64,000 nt of DNA from Linanthus parryae (GCA_023055425.1 JALGPY010000012.1:16131922-16195921); one strand, 5' to 3'. Counted from the stretch's first letter, positions 45,922-56,223 are shown. The notes: a model not told the origin generated them from the letters alone. Numbers and translations: made by a program.

Positions 45922-48376
45922 CCCGAAGCCTCCACCATCACTTCTTCACCTCTGCTGCTCTCTCTCTCTCTCTTTCTGCTACCATCTAATTCAGGCCAAG
46001 AAGGAGTTGAGAGCAGCAGCAGCAACGCCCAAAAAGCAGAGCACCGAAGCAACCACCGTCGGCCACCATTGTTGCCGACAGGGAGCTTGGCCCGAGCAAC
46101 CCGACAACGACCACCCTTCCAAATCACTTCCAAACGGCTCCTAGAGCTCCCAGGAGACGAACCCAGGTCCTAACCGAAGCTAGGAGGAACTCCATCACCG
46201 GCGACGAAAAGCACCGCCGCGACTCACCGTCAGCAAACCCGGAAAGATTCGTTTCTTGACCGATTCCGGCCATTCTTGGCCTAGGTATGCTCTAAATCTC
46301 GCCGTTATGCCATTTAAACAATCAAAATTGTATCTTGTATGCTCGATTCCATGTTTAGCTTGATAAATTTGATGATCATGTAAAAGGGGGTTAAAGTGTC
46401 CTTTCCCCAAACTGTTTATAGCATGACAATAATATTAAGGGGGGTGTTTATGTTGTTTCAGCATACTTTGGGGGTTCTCTTGACATTTATCAATCTGCAT
46501 ATATAAAAATAAAATGAACATTAGATTTTTATGTTTAAACCAATTCTAATAATATTTGTCTACATTCTAGTGAAATAAAATTATGCAAAATATTGAATTA
46601 ATATGGTAAAAATATTCGTTAATTGAATAGAATGTATTTTCCTGAAAATATATCGATTTTTTATATAAACATTTGTTTTGAATATATTAGCTATTAAGTG
46701 ATATCTTAGAATTAAAGTTAACGTATCATCAAATAATAGCAAACATTTACTTGTGTTAATAAGACAATAATTTTATAACTAAAAGATTTATTGACTTTTA
46801 CTAAAGATGTTATAAATAGCTTCTATACTTTACTTTATAAATTTGATAAATAAATGGCTATTTTAATAGCATTATTCTTTAAATGATTTATTTATAAATA
46901 TGTTGGTCAATAAATTAGTATTTAATAAATAAGAAAGTTGATAAGCTTAAGTTGAGAACTCTTACATAATAATATTAGTATTTGAAATATTATTACAAGA
47001 AATATATATAAGTGTTGGGTAGCGGAATTTAGTGATCTCAAATGAGAATTGTTTAGGCTCATAGCAAGTCATACTAGCATACTTGCGTACATAAATTTGT
47101 AATCGAGTAAGGGAATGTGATGTGTAGGTGAAGAATTCGTAGACGAGGGGTACGTGATCTTCTAGGAGACCTTACGTGCAGTTTGCTGGAAATCAAGGTA
47201 AGTAAATATGCCTAGCCTAGCTTGCCTAGCTCCTTTCGTGTCGTACATGATTTTTGGACTTGTCTCAAAATATGTTTTGTGCTATTACTTGTTTTACTCG
47301 AGATTTGTTACATTTTGGAAATGTCTGCTTTGAATTTGTCACACGAATAATAATAACTCGTAAAGAACGTAAAGTGGAAATAGGTTTGCGGGAGAAGCTT
47401 ATTATTGTCGGGTTGACTTCTGTCACTCGGCCTGTGATTATTATTGTCGAGTTGACTTATGTCACTCGACCTGTGATTATTATTGTCGGGTTGACTTCTG
47501 TCACTCGGCCTGTGATTATTATGTTCGAGTTGACTTATGTCACTCGACCTGTGATTATTATTGTCGAGTTGACTTATGTCACTCGGCCTGTGATTATTGT
47601 CGAGTTGACTTCTGTCACTCGGCCTGTGATTATTGTCGGGTTGACTTTTGTCACTCGGCCTGTGATTATTGTCGTGCTGACTTCTATCACTCGGCCTGTG
47701 TATTTTAATCCGGTCGCAACCTGCCGGATCGCTCCATGTACTCACCTCTCTGACCGCAAGAAGTCTTAGGGGGCTGTCGACAGTTAAGGTCATGGTTGCT
47801 AGTGATGGTATAGTAGTTCCTTCCCCGTGTCAACAAAGTGAAAATATGGTTTTCTCTGAGCAAGGACGTCTATGAATATAAAGGAAGACAAGATTGGGAT
47901 ATTATTCCCCGTTTCAAGGTCAAGAAGGAAGAGTTTGAAAGATTGAGAAGTTTAAAGCTGATTTTGTGCTTCGTTTACTATTTTAAGGATTTGATTCCTC
48001 TTACTACTGTTTTGAGAATAAATTATGCATCATCTTCTGTTTACGAGCTAGGGTATTTATTTACTCAGCATTTCCCAGCTGACTTTAGAAACTGCGGTCT
48101 TTGTTTCCTTCCCCCGCAGGTTTAGAAGAAGAAGGCTATGGCATGACCGGGTACGGGACTCACTTAGACGGATATCACGAGAAGTAATGTAGTCTGACTA
48201 GTCAACATAAAGTACTAGTTTTGAAAACGTGTGTGTAATATATAAAGACTCGTGTAATGTTTAATAGTATTGTAATATATGGATGTTGTGCTTATGACTT
48301 CCACCAACACTTTTGGCATCGCCCTCCTGGGCTTTCCGGTCCGGAACGGATTGCTTGGGGACCACGGGGTGTTGCA
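45921..48376 (+). repeat. Family A LTR d, missing its first ~644 bp
   Basis: Matches LTR c from about 42479 onward, so U3 with its TATA box is gone. Minisatellite at 47399-47700. Ends ACCACGGGGTGTTGCA as LTR a does, followed by the duplication CCAGT. Confidence 0.88.
47399..47700 (+). repeat. Minisatellite in LTR d
   Basis: Eight units; private variants such as TTATGTTCGAG in the fourth unit. Confidence 0.88.
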
Positions 48377-48550
48377 CCAGTGTCCATCAAGAAGAAGAAG
48401 AAGGTAGTGGAATCTGCACCAGAATAAAAGAAGGGAATTTAGATTGCAGCCCTAAGAAGGAAAAGAAGAAGGATTGAAAAGCAGATAAGGGAAAAGGAAA
48501 AGAAAAGGTTACAGAGGATGAACCAGATGAGAACATTGAGAAAATAGATT
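48377..48550 (+). pseudogene. Degenerate basic ORF downstream of Copia pol, 3' part
   Basis: Continues the ORF cut at 5360. Starts with the right CCAGT duplication; Lys/Arg/Glu-rich with several stops and probable frame changes. Confidence 0.45.
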
Positions 48551-49121
48551 TGGGAATTAATTAATATGATAAATTAATTATAAGGATCAAAACGCAACAA
48601 CTTGCTAACTTAGTAGGACTAATATGCAAGTTGGATTAATCGGAACTTGAGTAGGATTAGAAGAGGGCCTTTATGTAGTAACAAGGAGTTGTTGGACTAT
48701 ATAAAGGATGCTTCTAGATTCCTTCCAACATACTAATGCTCATAACATTACTTTAGTAGGAGAGAAAGCAAGGAGAGATCAAGACCAAGGAGGCCGACCG
48801 ACCCCCTTCTCCGCCCCCTACCCGTCGGCCAAAAAGAAGAGGCCGAGCCTCTCTTTTGGTATCCGTTGCGTGATTTCTTCTTCCTCTTCCACCGTTCCTA
48901 GCTAGCACAAAGGATTTGGAAGATTTAGATCTCATTCCTAGGCGTGGATCAACCGTAGAGACACAACAATATTTGTGTTTGAAGTCATCACAGGAGATCC
49001 ACAAGGTACTTGGTATGAATCCCTTACTATCGTTATGAATTCTCTTCCTGTGATCCTTGGAGGGTCTTGATCGGATAAATTATTATTTATTCCGCTGCGT
49101 ATCCATGATCAAGACCCTACA
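48551..49121 (+). repeat. Probable Copia LTR (3' LTR of the interrupted element, or solo)
   Basis: 571 bp, TGGGAATTAATTAA...CCCTACA, with a TATA-like CTATATAAAGG near 48698-48708 and a TTATTCCGCTGCGTAT tail typical of Copia LTRs. It splits the minus-strand gag at 49122. Flanks AGATT and ATCAT do not match, which fits a 3' LTR whose partner is outside the window better than a solo LTR. Confidence 0.5.
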
Positions 49122-49733
49122 ATCATCCAGTTGAATAGTACGTAAATCTTGAGCCTCTTCAATTGATGTTGTCTTTGGCTCCCATTTGGCTTTAGGAAGA
49201 CTTCTCAATATCTTCCTGAATTTCTCTTTATTTGAGAATGATTTTCCCAAAGACTTCAAGTTGTTGATTATGTCTGTGAACCTGTTAAACATATCCTTGA
49301 TTGACTCATTTTCATTCATCTTGAATAGCTCATATTGCCTCAAGAAAATGTTTATCTTATTCTGCTTGACTTCGCTGATTCCGTCAAATGTCACCACTAA
49401 TTTGTCCCATATTTACTCTGCACTTTTTCAGGTAGATATTCTGTTAAATTAATATGCATTCAAAGCACAATATAAAAATTTTTCTCATAATTCTTACTAA
49501 CTTTTTATAATTCAGTAGTATAAAAAGAGTCTTCAGTTTTAGGAATTCTAATCCCCTCTCTTTCTCTATAGAAAGTATGAGGTCCATTCTGAATGATGGA
49601 CCACAGCTCCATCTCTTGATCTATGATGAACATTTTCATCAGTGATCTCCAGTGAACAAAGTTATCTCCACAAAATAGATGATATTTGTTTGCCGCTCTT
49701 TCCTGTGAGAAACCATCTTCCCCTACATTACTC
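49122..49733 (-). pseudogene. gag: Sirevirus-like Copia gag fragment
   Basis: Begins at ATG 49733 (MSNVGEDGFSQER), with FCGDNFVHWRSLMKMFIIDQ and ELWSIIQNGPH typical of Copia gag N-termini, then a stop and frame loss near 49505, and a second piece (VTFDGISEVKQNKINIFLRQ, DMFNRFTDIINNLKSLGKSF, LRSLPKAKWEPKTTSIEEAQ) ending at the LTR boundary. No pol follows in the window. Confidence 0.8.
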
Positions 49734-49770
49734 ATGATCACAAGATTGTTAGATCTAAACAGTGATACAA

Positions 49771-49784
49771 TCTCTTATACCAAT
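49771..49784 (-). promoter_or_regulatory. Primer binding site, tRNA-Met type, decayed
   Basis: On the minus strand ATTGGTATAAGAGA precedes the gag; two changes from TTGGTATCAGAGC. Confidence 0.65.
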
Positions 49785-50729
49785 TGAAGTATGTAAGTAG
49801 GAGTTAAACTGGATCAAATATACTCTACAAGGGGGGGTTGAATAGAGTATGACAACTTTTGCTAAAATAGTTGTTTTAAAATAAACAGAGAGGTTCTGAA
49901 AATTTTCAAAGCTTTGAAACCAGTTTCAAAGCTTTGAACTGAAATACAGTTTTAAAAGCTTATGATAATTTTTGAAGCTTTGAAAAGCCTTTCAAAGCTT
50001 TGAAAATGTCATGTGTTGAACAATTTTGTAAGCAAGTAAAGTAATGAAATGAAATGAGCAAGACACAAGCATTTGTTACGGAGTTCGGCCTCCAAAAGGC
50101 CTACTCTCCACCTGAGGGATCTAATCCCTCTAGAATTTCAATAACTTATTATTTATCACTAATTAATCCATATATATCAGGCCTAAGAGAATTGCCTTAC
50201 TCTTATACCATCCTGTAATTCTCTGCTAACCTATCTAGTACAACTTCAACTACTTGACACAATAAGACTCTCAATTGTTCCACTTGAACAACTCAAGAAG
50301 AATAGAATATAGAAGATTTATAAATCCTAATGAATAAACAGTTTAGCACATGTAGAAGAAAACTGAGAAAACAGTGAAGTTGGAAAGCTTGGAAGTGCTC
50401 TTCTGAGTTTGGAGTGGATTGAATACTGAATTGATTTCCTTCCTTGATTCTCTCTCAATCCGAATGTATTTCTCTTAAGTCTATTTTTGTCACTATGTGT
50501 CTCTCTTGTAAGTCCCTTTCTTTAGCTTTATTACTATTTGAATTTAAAGGCTTGCTCCAACAGTCACAAAGTTTGTTGCAACAAGAACCCCTAAAAATCC
50601 TCAACTCAATCTTGCCTCTCAACAGCTGTAGATACTGCTTTCTGACATGACAGATCTTAGCCACGTGGCAATCATCCAGCACACCATATTGTGCTCCACA
50701 CACACTGGATCACCAGCCGAGCTGATCCA
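49785..50729 (-). repeat. Sirevirus-like 5' LTR, right boundary uncertain
   Basis: Lies upstream of the primer site on the minus strand. Contains repeated TTTCAAAGCTTTGAA palindromes (49895-50005), a GGGGGGGTTGAATAGAGTATG stretch and a region beginning GTTACGGAGTTCGGCC. The right limit is set only by the start of Family D and could be a few tens of bases off. No gene seen. Confidence 0.5.
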
Positions 50730-51253
50730 TGTGGGGGCTGCGAGACAGAGCCCTCGCATACCACTGCACGGGACTTGTAGGGACTTTGTGGTTTGGAGGC
50801 TAGAGTAAGCCCTGTCGCGTGCGAGCCAAGCCCGCGCGCGACCTTTAGTAACTGTTTTGAGAGATTTATGGCACGAGCTCCATAAACCCGGTCAATCCGG
50901 TCAAACCCGGTCAACCTCGTAACGGTTCCGGTACTCGCGCACCACGTGCTCTAACGGTTCCTATATACTCGGACGAACGTGCCGTTATGGTTAAGCTAAT
51001 TAAGCCGCCATTAATGGGCGCATTAACCACACTACAACGGTCATGTTCTCCAGTATATATATATCGTTAAACCTTTCCATACAGAGGGGGACACGCTGCC
51101 ATACGCGGAAGCTTTGCCAAACCTCTGTCTCTCTCTCAGACATTGCTACTGACTTACTCTCTCCCTACACACACCCCTATTCTTCCTGTGCGATCCCTGA
51201 TCCACTACGCACGGTGTACACGGAGGTCTCCCTGCCGGAATCTCTTGTGCACA
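50730..51253 (+). repeat. Family D 5' LTR (start uncertain)
   Basis: Right end fixed by TGTGCACA before the primer site; left end proposed at TGTGGGGGCTGCG (524 bp). Contains GGTCAA repeats at 50889-50913 and two TATA-like sequences, TATATA at 50962-50967 and a longer TA run at 51054-51064. Confidence 0.5.
50962..50967 (+). promoter_or_regulatory. TATA-like box, Family D LTR
   Basis: CCTATATACTCGG; the TA run at 51054 is the alternative. Confidence 0.35.
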
Positions 51254-51256
51254 TTT

Positions 51257-51274
51257 TGGTGAACCCGACGTGAA
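51257..51274 (+). promoter_or_regulatory. Primer binding site, tRNA-Trp
   Basis: TGGTGAACCCGACGTGAA, three bases after the LTR; 18 bases complementary to the 3' end of plant tRNA-Trp as I recall it. The gag ATG follows only 20 bases later. Confidence 0.7.
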
Positions 51275-51294
51275 ACTTACCAGCAAAAGCAACC

Positions 51295-53907
51295 ATGTCT
51301 CAGGAGGACGATGTCAGCAACCGATCGCCTTCCACCCAAACTCCCTCGGGAGACGAGGCTCGCCGTACTCCGACGACTCCCGGCGAGGCGCCAACTTTAG
51401 AGTCTTTGGACGCCACTGTCCAAAGTCAGGCAAAAGCTCTCAAGTCTCAGTCCGCGCAGTTAGAACGGATCTTGGCCGTTCTGGGCACCCTTGCGCCAAA
51501 TCCTCCACCAGCCACCGCTATCCCTCAGGGAGGAGGAATCCCTACCGCTCCAGGATTGGGAGTGTCGGCCACGCCTCCCAACTCCCATCTGCAAACTCCA
51601 CCGTCAGCAACGCAGCTGCCTTCGGTCCAAGGGTCAACGGCACAAATGCTGCCCCCTGCTGCTCACGCCTCTCAGCCCCCGGCTTTGGCGTCCAACCCAG
51701 CTCTGCAGTATACTCTGCCTCCACCAGCGACAATTTGGGGAAACGCGGGTAGTCAATACACTCCCAATCCTCCGGCGGCATATGTGTCGCCACCGCCTAC
51801 GGAAACCCCTCCGCCAACTATCGAGGGAAGCATTCCAGAATGCATGACGTCTTTGCAGAAGCGCGTGGACTCCATCCTGGCTCATCAGTCGTTCGCGGAT
51901 ACCATCATCCCGAAGCTAGACAACGATCCACCCATTCCACGAGAGATCTATCTCATGCCAAACCCGGCGGGGTACAAGGCTCCCAAATGGGATAAGTTCG
52001 AGGACGTCAATGGAAACGCTCATGAGCATGTCATGCGTTTCATCGATGTCATGGGTCCATACGGAGCCGATCCCAAGCTGCTGATGCGAGAATTCCCAAA
52101 AACTCTTGGGAATGTAGCATACAAATGGTACCGAACATTGGACGCCGGATCTGTGAAGACTTGGGACGACATGGTCCAGAAGTTCTATACCAAGTTCTTC
52201 CAGATGGAAGAAAAGGTGACGATGATCCATCTCTCGCGGATGTATCAGAAACGCGAGGAAGATGGAATCACCTTCATCAAGAAATTCAGAGCGAAATCCT
52301 TGGAGTGCAAGGATCCAATGCTCGAAAGCCGGCTCGTAGAGATATGCCTGCAGTGCATGCGAGATGAATACAAAAGCATGCTGATCAATTTGCAAACACC
52401 TACGTTTTCAAAGCTCATCGAGTGCACGATGAACATCGAGCCCATTGTCGAGAGACAGAGAAAGAAGAGCGCTCCAGAACGACCTGCGAGCGGCACCACC
52501 TACAAGATCGGCAGATTTGGCTACAAGCGGGGACGCGAAGCTGAGGTCAATACAGTTTCGCCACAGAAGCAAGCAAAAGTTGCAAACTTCGACGCACCGC
52601 CTCTGCCATGCTCGGTGGAGGAAGCGAGCGATCTCTGCAGACAGTGGCGCAAGGACGGCGTCCTGCCACCGCTCGAGAAAGCACCCTCCAAGGAGATGAC
52701 GAGGGACCCTAAATGGTGCGAATACCACGGCAAGGTCATGCACCCCACGGCTGAGTGCAAGAAGCTCAGATTCGCGTTCGATCAGAAGATGAAGAACGGC
52801 GAACTCATTGTCAGCGACCACCGGAAGGATGTGCGCAACAACCCGCTGCCTGCCCATACAGATTCGGGCTCAAAGGGCAAAGAGGTCGCCATGATCTCGA
52901 TAGTGGACTTGGAAGAAGTCGCAGAGGATGGTCTGCCCATCATTGCTGAAGTCCATGAAGATGAAGACTACAGCATGGACACGGAAGATGAGCGTGCCGA
53001 CCGCGTGAAAGGGTCGCATGGCTTCGACAAATTCTTCAACGAGATGAACTTCTCCGAAAAATGTCGAACGGATATGACAAAAGCAATCTTAAGGGTAGCA
53101 GAGGACTACGAGGAGGACCTCGTGGTCTCCAACGGGAGAGTCGTCAGGGCGTCCCGTTCCACAGAAAAGATTATGACCTTTTCTGCCAGCGACAAGAAGA
53201 CAGATGCGAGCCACCAGAGGCCCCTGTACGTGACCGCCATCATCAACGTCGTCGAATTCAAGCGAGCATTCGTCGATGGAGGAGCAGCGGTCAATGTTGT
53301 TCCACTCCACACACTGAAGCTAGCAGGGATCCCCGAGCACAAGGTAGTCAAGCGTCCATCCCCGCTGGTGGGATTCGGAAGCGATTCTAGAATGACGATC
53401 GGATGGATCCGCCTGGGCGTTCAGATCGGCAAAATCAAGTGCTCGGCGAAGTTCTATGTCATAGCCGCGAACACCACATATCACATGATCATAGGTCGGG
53501 CCTGGATTCATCGCTTTGACGCGATCCCTTCGACGGCTCACCAGGTGATGAAAGCTATCTGGAACGACAGGATTGTCGAGATACCGGCCTCAACTAACCC
53601 GTTCAACTTGGACGAAGCACATCTCAGCGAGGCGGTGTGGTTCACCGAGATGGCGGACGAGCAAACACCCGGACCATTCAACCCTACTCCTTTACCTCTC
53701 TGGGAGGACATCAAGGACCAGTCACCTGCGGGCGTGATGGTGACAAGGGGAGATGCCAAGGAAAAGCCGCCTACACACGAAGAGGCGCCGCGCATCGCAT
53801 ATCATCGGAAGAATGTGTACACTCTGAAGAGGATCGCAAAGCATGACCCCGAGGGTAAGGAGATAGAGAGCTTCTACGCCAACGGGAAGAAATGCTATCG
53901 CATATGA
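51295..53907 (+). CDS. gag-pro: Family D gag-protease (870 aa)
   Basis: ATG at 51295. Residues 1-190: Pro/Ala/Ser-rich, with a short coiled stretch (LDATVQSQAKALKSQSAQLE). Residues about 220-385: retrotransposon gag domain (PKWDKFEDVNGNAHEHVMRF, LGNVAYKWYRTLDAGSVKTW, MVQKFYTKFF). A Cys/His motif WCEYHGKVMHPTAEC follows near residue 480. Aspartic protease from about 635: catalytic VDGGAAVNVVP (Asp near 661, D-G-G) and IIGRAWIHRFDAIPST. The TGA at 53905 ends the frame, but the same frame stays open to the RT, so this is the first part of one long polyprotein. Confidence 0.92.
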   Translation: MSQEDDVSNRSPSTQTPSGDEARRTPTTPGEAPTLESLDATVQSQAKALKSQSAQLERILAVLGTLAPNPPPATAIPQGGGIPTAPGLGVSATPPNSHLQTPPSATQLPSVQGSTAQMLPPAAHASQPPALASNPALQYTLPPPATIWGNAGSQYTPNPPAAYVSPPPTETPPPTIEGSIPECMTSLQKRVDSILAHQSFADTIIPKLDNDPPIPREIYLMPNPAGYKAPKWDKFEDVNGNAHEHVMRFIDVMGPYGADPKLLMREFPKTLGNVAYKWYRTLDAGSVKTWDDMVQKFYTKFFQMEEKVTMIHLSRMYQKREEDGITFIKKFRAKSLECKDPMLESRLVEICLQCMRDEYKSMLINLQTPTFSKLIECTMNIEPIVERQRKKSAPERPASGTTYKIGRFGYKRGREAEVNTVSPQKQAKVANFDAPPLPCSVEEASDLCRQWRKDGVLPPLEKAPSKEMTRDPKWCEYHGKVMHPTAECKKLRFAFDQKMKNGELIVSDHRKDVRNNPLPAHTDSGSKGKEVAMISIVDLEEVAEDGLPIIAEVHEDEDYSMDTEDERADRVKGSHGFDKFFNEMNFSEKCRTDMTKAILRVAEDYEEDLVVSNGRVVRASRSTEKIMTFSASDKKTDASHQRPLYVTAIINVVEFKRAFVDGGAAVNVVPLHTLKLAGIPEHKVVKRPSPLVGFGSDSRMTIGWIRLGVQIGKIKCSAKFYVIAANTTYHMIIGRAWIHRFDAIPSTAHQVMKAIWNDRIVEIPASTNPFNLDEAHLSEAVWFTEMADEQTPGPFNPTPLPLWEDIKDQSPAGVMVTRGDAKEKPPTHEEAPRIAYHRKNVYTLKRIAKHDPEGKEIESFYANGKKCYRI

Positions 53908-54039
53908 AGGTGCGCGGGGACGTCCTCACACGGGCATGGGGATGTCCCTGGGCAAATCAATCAAATCGAGCAAGTTGCGCTGACAGAAGAGCCAACACAG
54001 GGCACTCCAGATGAGAAACTCAAAGAAGCGCCCGAATGC
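53908..54039 (+). other. In-frame linker between protease and RT, possible intron
   Basis: Open in the gag-pro-pol frame after the TGA. A GTAAGG donor at 53855 and a GCTGACAG acceptor ending at 53986 would remove 132 bp including the stop and keep the frame (phase 1). Splicing between protease and RT is known in Ogre, another Tat element. Confidence 0.4.
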
Positions 54040-56223
54040 ATGGAAGACAGGCCAAGACCACAAAAGCAAGAGCTAAAGGAAGTGTTCCTCAGCCCGAACG
54101 AGGAAAAGAAAAGGCCAGTCTTCCTGAGTGCGGACCTCACAAGCAAAGAGGAACAAGGACTGCTGCAGCTCCTAACTGAATACAAGGACGTGTTCGCATG
54201 GGAATATGATGAGATGCCGGGTCTGGACACGAGCATCACCATGCACCGTTTAGACATCATCCCAGGGTCTAAACCGGTCAAGCAAAGCACCAGAAGCTTC
54301 AGGCCAGAGCTCAACGTGAAGATCAAGCAGGAGATTGTCAAACTCCTAGACGCCAAGTTCATAGAGCCAAATCACCATCCCACATGGTTGGCCAACATCG
54401 TGCCGGTGGTGAAGAAGAACGGACAGCTCCGCATCTGCGTGGACTTCCGAGATCTCAATCGCTTCTGCCCTAAGGACGATTTCCCACTGCCTAACATCGA
54501 TTTGCTCATTGATTCAACAGCAGGCCATCGCATGTTCAGTTTCATGGACGGCTTCAGCGGGTACAATCAAATCAAGATGGATCCCGAAGATGCAAGGAAA
54601 ACTGCATTCATCACTCCCGTGGGGGTATTCAACTACACGGTAATGCCATTCGGTCTTAAGAACGCAGGCGCAACCTATCAGCGGGCCATGATGGCCCTAT
54701 TCCACGACATGATGCACAAAGAAGTGGAGTTCTATGTGGATGACCTGGTAGTCAAATCCAAGCATGAAGCAGACCACCTTGCAGACCTGCGAAAGGTGTT
54801 CAACAGATGCAGGAGCTTTCAATTGAAAATGAACCCCATGAAATGCGCATTTGGCGTGACCTCGGGGAAGTTTTTGGGATGCGTGGTCCATCGCCAAGGG
54901 ATCGAGCCTGATCCTGCGAAAGTGTCAGCCATCACCAGCATGACGCCACCTCACAACCAAAGTACCTTGAAAACATTCTTGGGAAAATTGTCATATCTGC
55001 GGAGATTCATCCCAGCAATCGCCGAAATCACATGCTGTTTCAGCACTCTTCTCAAGAAGGACGCCGCGTACAACTGGGCTCCTGATCACGAAGCCGCATT
55101 CGAAAAGCTAAAGGAGCTACTCACATCCCCAAAGATAATGATCGCGCCTCAACTGGGATCACCGCTTCTGCTATACCTTACATCGACAAGGAAATCTATA
55201 GGAGCACTCTTGGCTCAGGTGTATGAAGGCCAAGAGAGGCCCATCTATTACATCTCCCGCATTGTGCAGTTTGCTGAATCAAGGTACACAGACATTGAAC
55301 GTCATTGCCTTGCTTTATTCTTCGTGATAGAGAAGTTGAGACACTATTTTGCATCGCACAAAGTAGTGGTGGTCACCAAAAGCGACCCCATACGATACTT
55401 GCTAACTCACACTACTCCGGGAGGGAGACTGGCGAAATGGCACATGACCATCTCTCAATACGATATCACATGCGTGAAACCAAGAGCGATCAAGTCGCAG
55501 GCGGTAGCAGATCTGTTGGCACAGTTTCCCGACAACAGTCACGAACCTGTGATCGAGGAAGAGCTCGAAGGCCCTGAAATCTACGCGATCGACGTGCCCT
55601 ATTGGACCCTCCACTTCGACGCTTCGTCAACCAGAAAAGGCGGAGGCATCGGGATAGTCTTGACAAAGCCAGACGGGGAAGTCATACAGATGTCCGCAAA
55701 ACTCAACTTCGTAGTCACGAACAACGAGGCGGAATACGAGGCTCTTATCGCGGGGCTCCGTGCGGCGAAAGCTCTGGAAGTGAGCAACTTAACAGTTATG
55801 GGAGATTCCAAACTGATTGTTAAGCAAGCCTCGGGCGAATATGGTTTAAAGGAGATCAACCTCCTGTCATACCGCACCCTAGTGCAAAAGCTAATGCAGC
55901 AATTCTGCGACGTGAAATACGAGCACAAGCCCCGAGCGGACAACAGGCATGCAGACGCCTTAGCAACTCTGGGATCTAAGGTCAGCATAGACAAATGCCC
56001 CGCAAGGATTTCCATCGAAGTGCGAACATCGTCGGCACTAACAGAAGATGCGTGCGACGACGAACACATGGATGACGCAGACTGGCGAAAAGCAATCTTG
56101 CAAGCTATTGCGAAAGGCACCAGCAGCGAAAGCTGGGCACTCACGAAAGGATACTGCATCCACGACAACACCCTTTACTACAAGGGTCCTGGAGGAATAC
56201 TCATGCGATGTGTCTCCGAGTAA
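54040..56223 (+). CDS. pol: Family D RT, RNase H and archaeal-type RNase H (727 aa)
   Basis: RT: HPTWLANIVPVVKKNGQLRI, DFRDLNRFCPKDDFPLPNID, FMDGFSGYNQIKMDPEDARK, FGLKNAGATYQRAMM and the catalytic FYVDDLVVKSK (YVDD at about residues 232-235). The Ty3-type RNase H follows, apparently without its first catalytic Asp (LYLTSTRKSIGALLA), as usual in Tat elements. A second, archaeal-type RNase H starts near 55610 with HFDASSTRKGGGIGIVL, NNEAEYEALIAGLRAA, MGDSKLIVKQ and NRHADALATLGS, supplying all acidic residues. It ends at TAA 56221-56223 within the integrase N-terminal linker; the frame continues beyond. Confidence 0.93.
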   Translation: MEDRPRPQKQELKEVFLSPNEEKKRPVFLSADLTSKEEQGLLQLLTEYKDVFAWEYDEMPGLDTSITMHRLDIIPGSKPVKQSTRSFRPELNVKIKQEIVKLLDAKFIEPNHHPTWLANIVPVVKKNGQLRICVDFRDLNRFCPKDDFPLPNIDLLIDSTAGHRMFSFMDGFSGYNQIKMDPEDARKTAFITPVGVFNYTVMPFGLKNAGATYQRAMMALFHDMMHKEVEFYVDDLVVKSKHEADHLADLRKVFNRCRSFQLKMNPMKCAFGVTSGKFLGCVVHRQGIEPDPAKVSAITSMTPPHNQSTLKTFLGKLSYLRRFIPAIAEITCCFSTLLKKDAAYNWAPDHEAAFEKLKELLTSPKIMIAPQLGSPLLLYLTSTRKSIGALLAQVYEGQERPIYYISRIVQFAESRYTDIERHCLALFFVIEKLRHYFASHKVVVVTKSDPIRYLLTHTTPGGRLAKWHMTISQYDITCVKPRAIKSQAVADLLAQFPDNSHEPVIEEELEGPEIYAIDVPYWTLHFDASSTRKGGGIGIVLTKPDGEVIQMSAKLNFVVTNNEAEYEALIAGLRAAKALEVSNLTVMGDSKLIVKQASGEYGLKEINLLSYRTLVQKLMQQFCDVKYEHKPRADNRHADALATLGSKVSIDKCPARISIEVRTSSALTEDACDDEHMDDADWRKAILQAIAKGTSSESWALTKGYCIHDNTLYYKGPGGILMRCVSE

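Larger units (their letters stand above)
5361..48376 (+). mobile_element. Family A gag-only LTR retrotransposon, expanded to four LTRs
   Basis: Order: LTR a (5361-8460), internal 1 (8461-10725), LTR b (10726-13832), internal 2 (13833-41834, containing the Family C nest), LTR c (41835-44932), internal 3 (44933-45920, truncated), LTR d (45921-48376, 5'-truncated). One duplication, CCAGT, flanks the whole. The LTR start TGTAATACCCC, the end GGGGTGTTGCA and the tRNA-iMet primer site resemble chromovirus-type Ty3/gypsy elements. Only gag is encoded, as in the TR-GAG class of non-autonomous elements. Copies 2 and 3 share defects that copy 1 lacks. Confidence 0.9.

Noticed and set aside
45595..46173. 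192-codon ORF starting in gag copy 3
   Set aside because: Chimaera of truncated gag and LTR d; the join is a deletion breakpoint.
48551..49121. Solo LTR with target duplication
   Set aside because: The flanking bases AGATT and ATCAT do not match, so a solo LTR is not shown; a 3' LTR of the interrupted Copia element is at least as likely.
51542..52857. Several minus-strand ORFs of 73-159 codons opposite Family D gag
   Set aside because: Shadows in a high-GC coding region whose plus-strand frame is clearly gag-pro.
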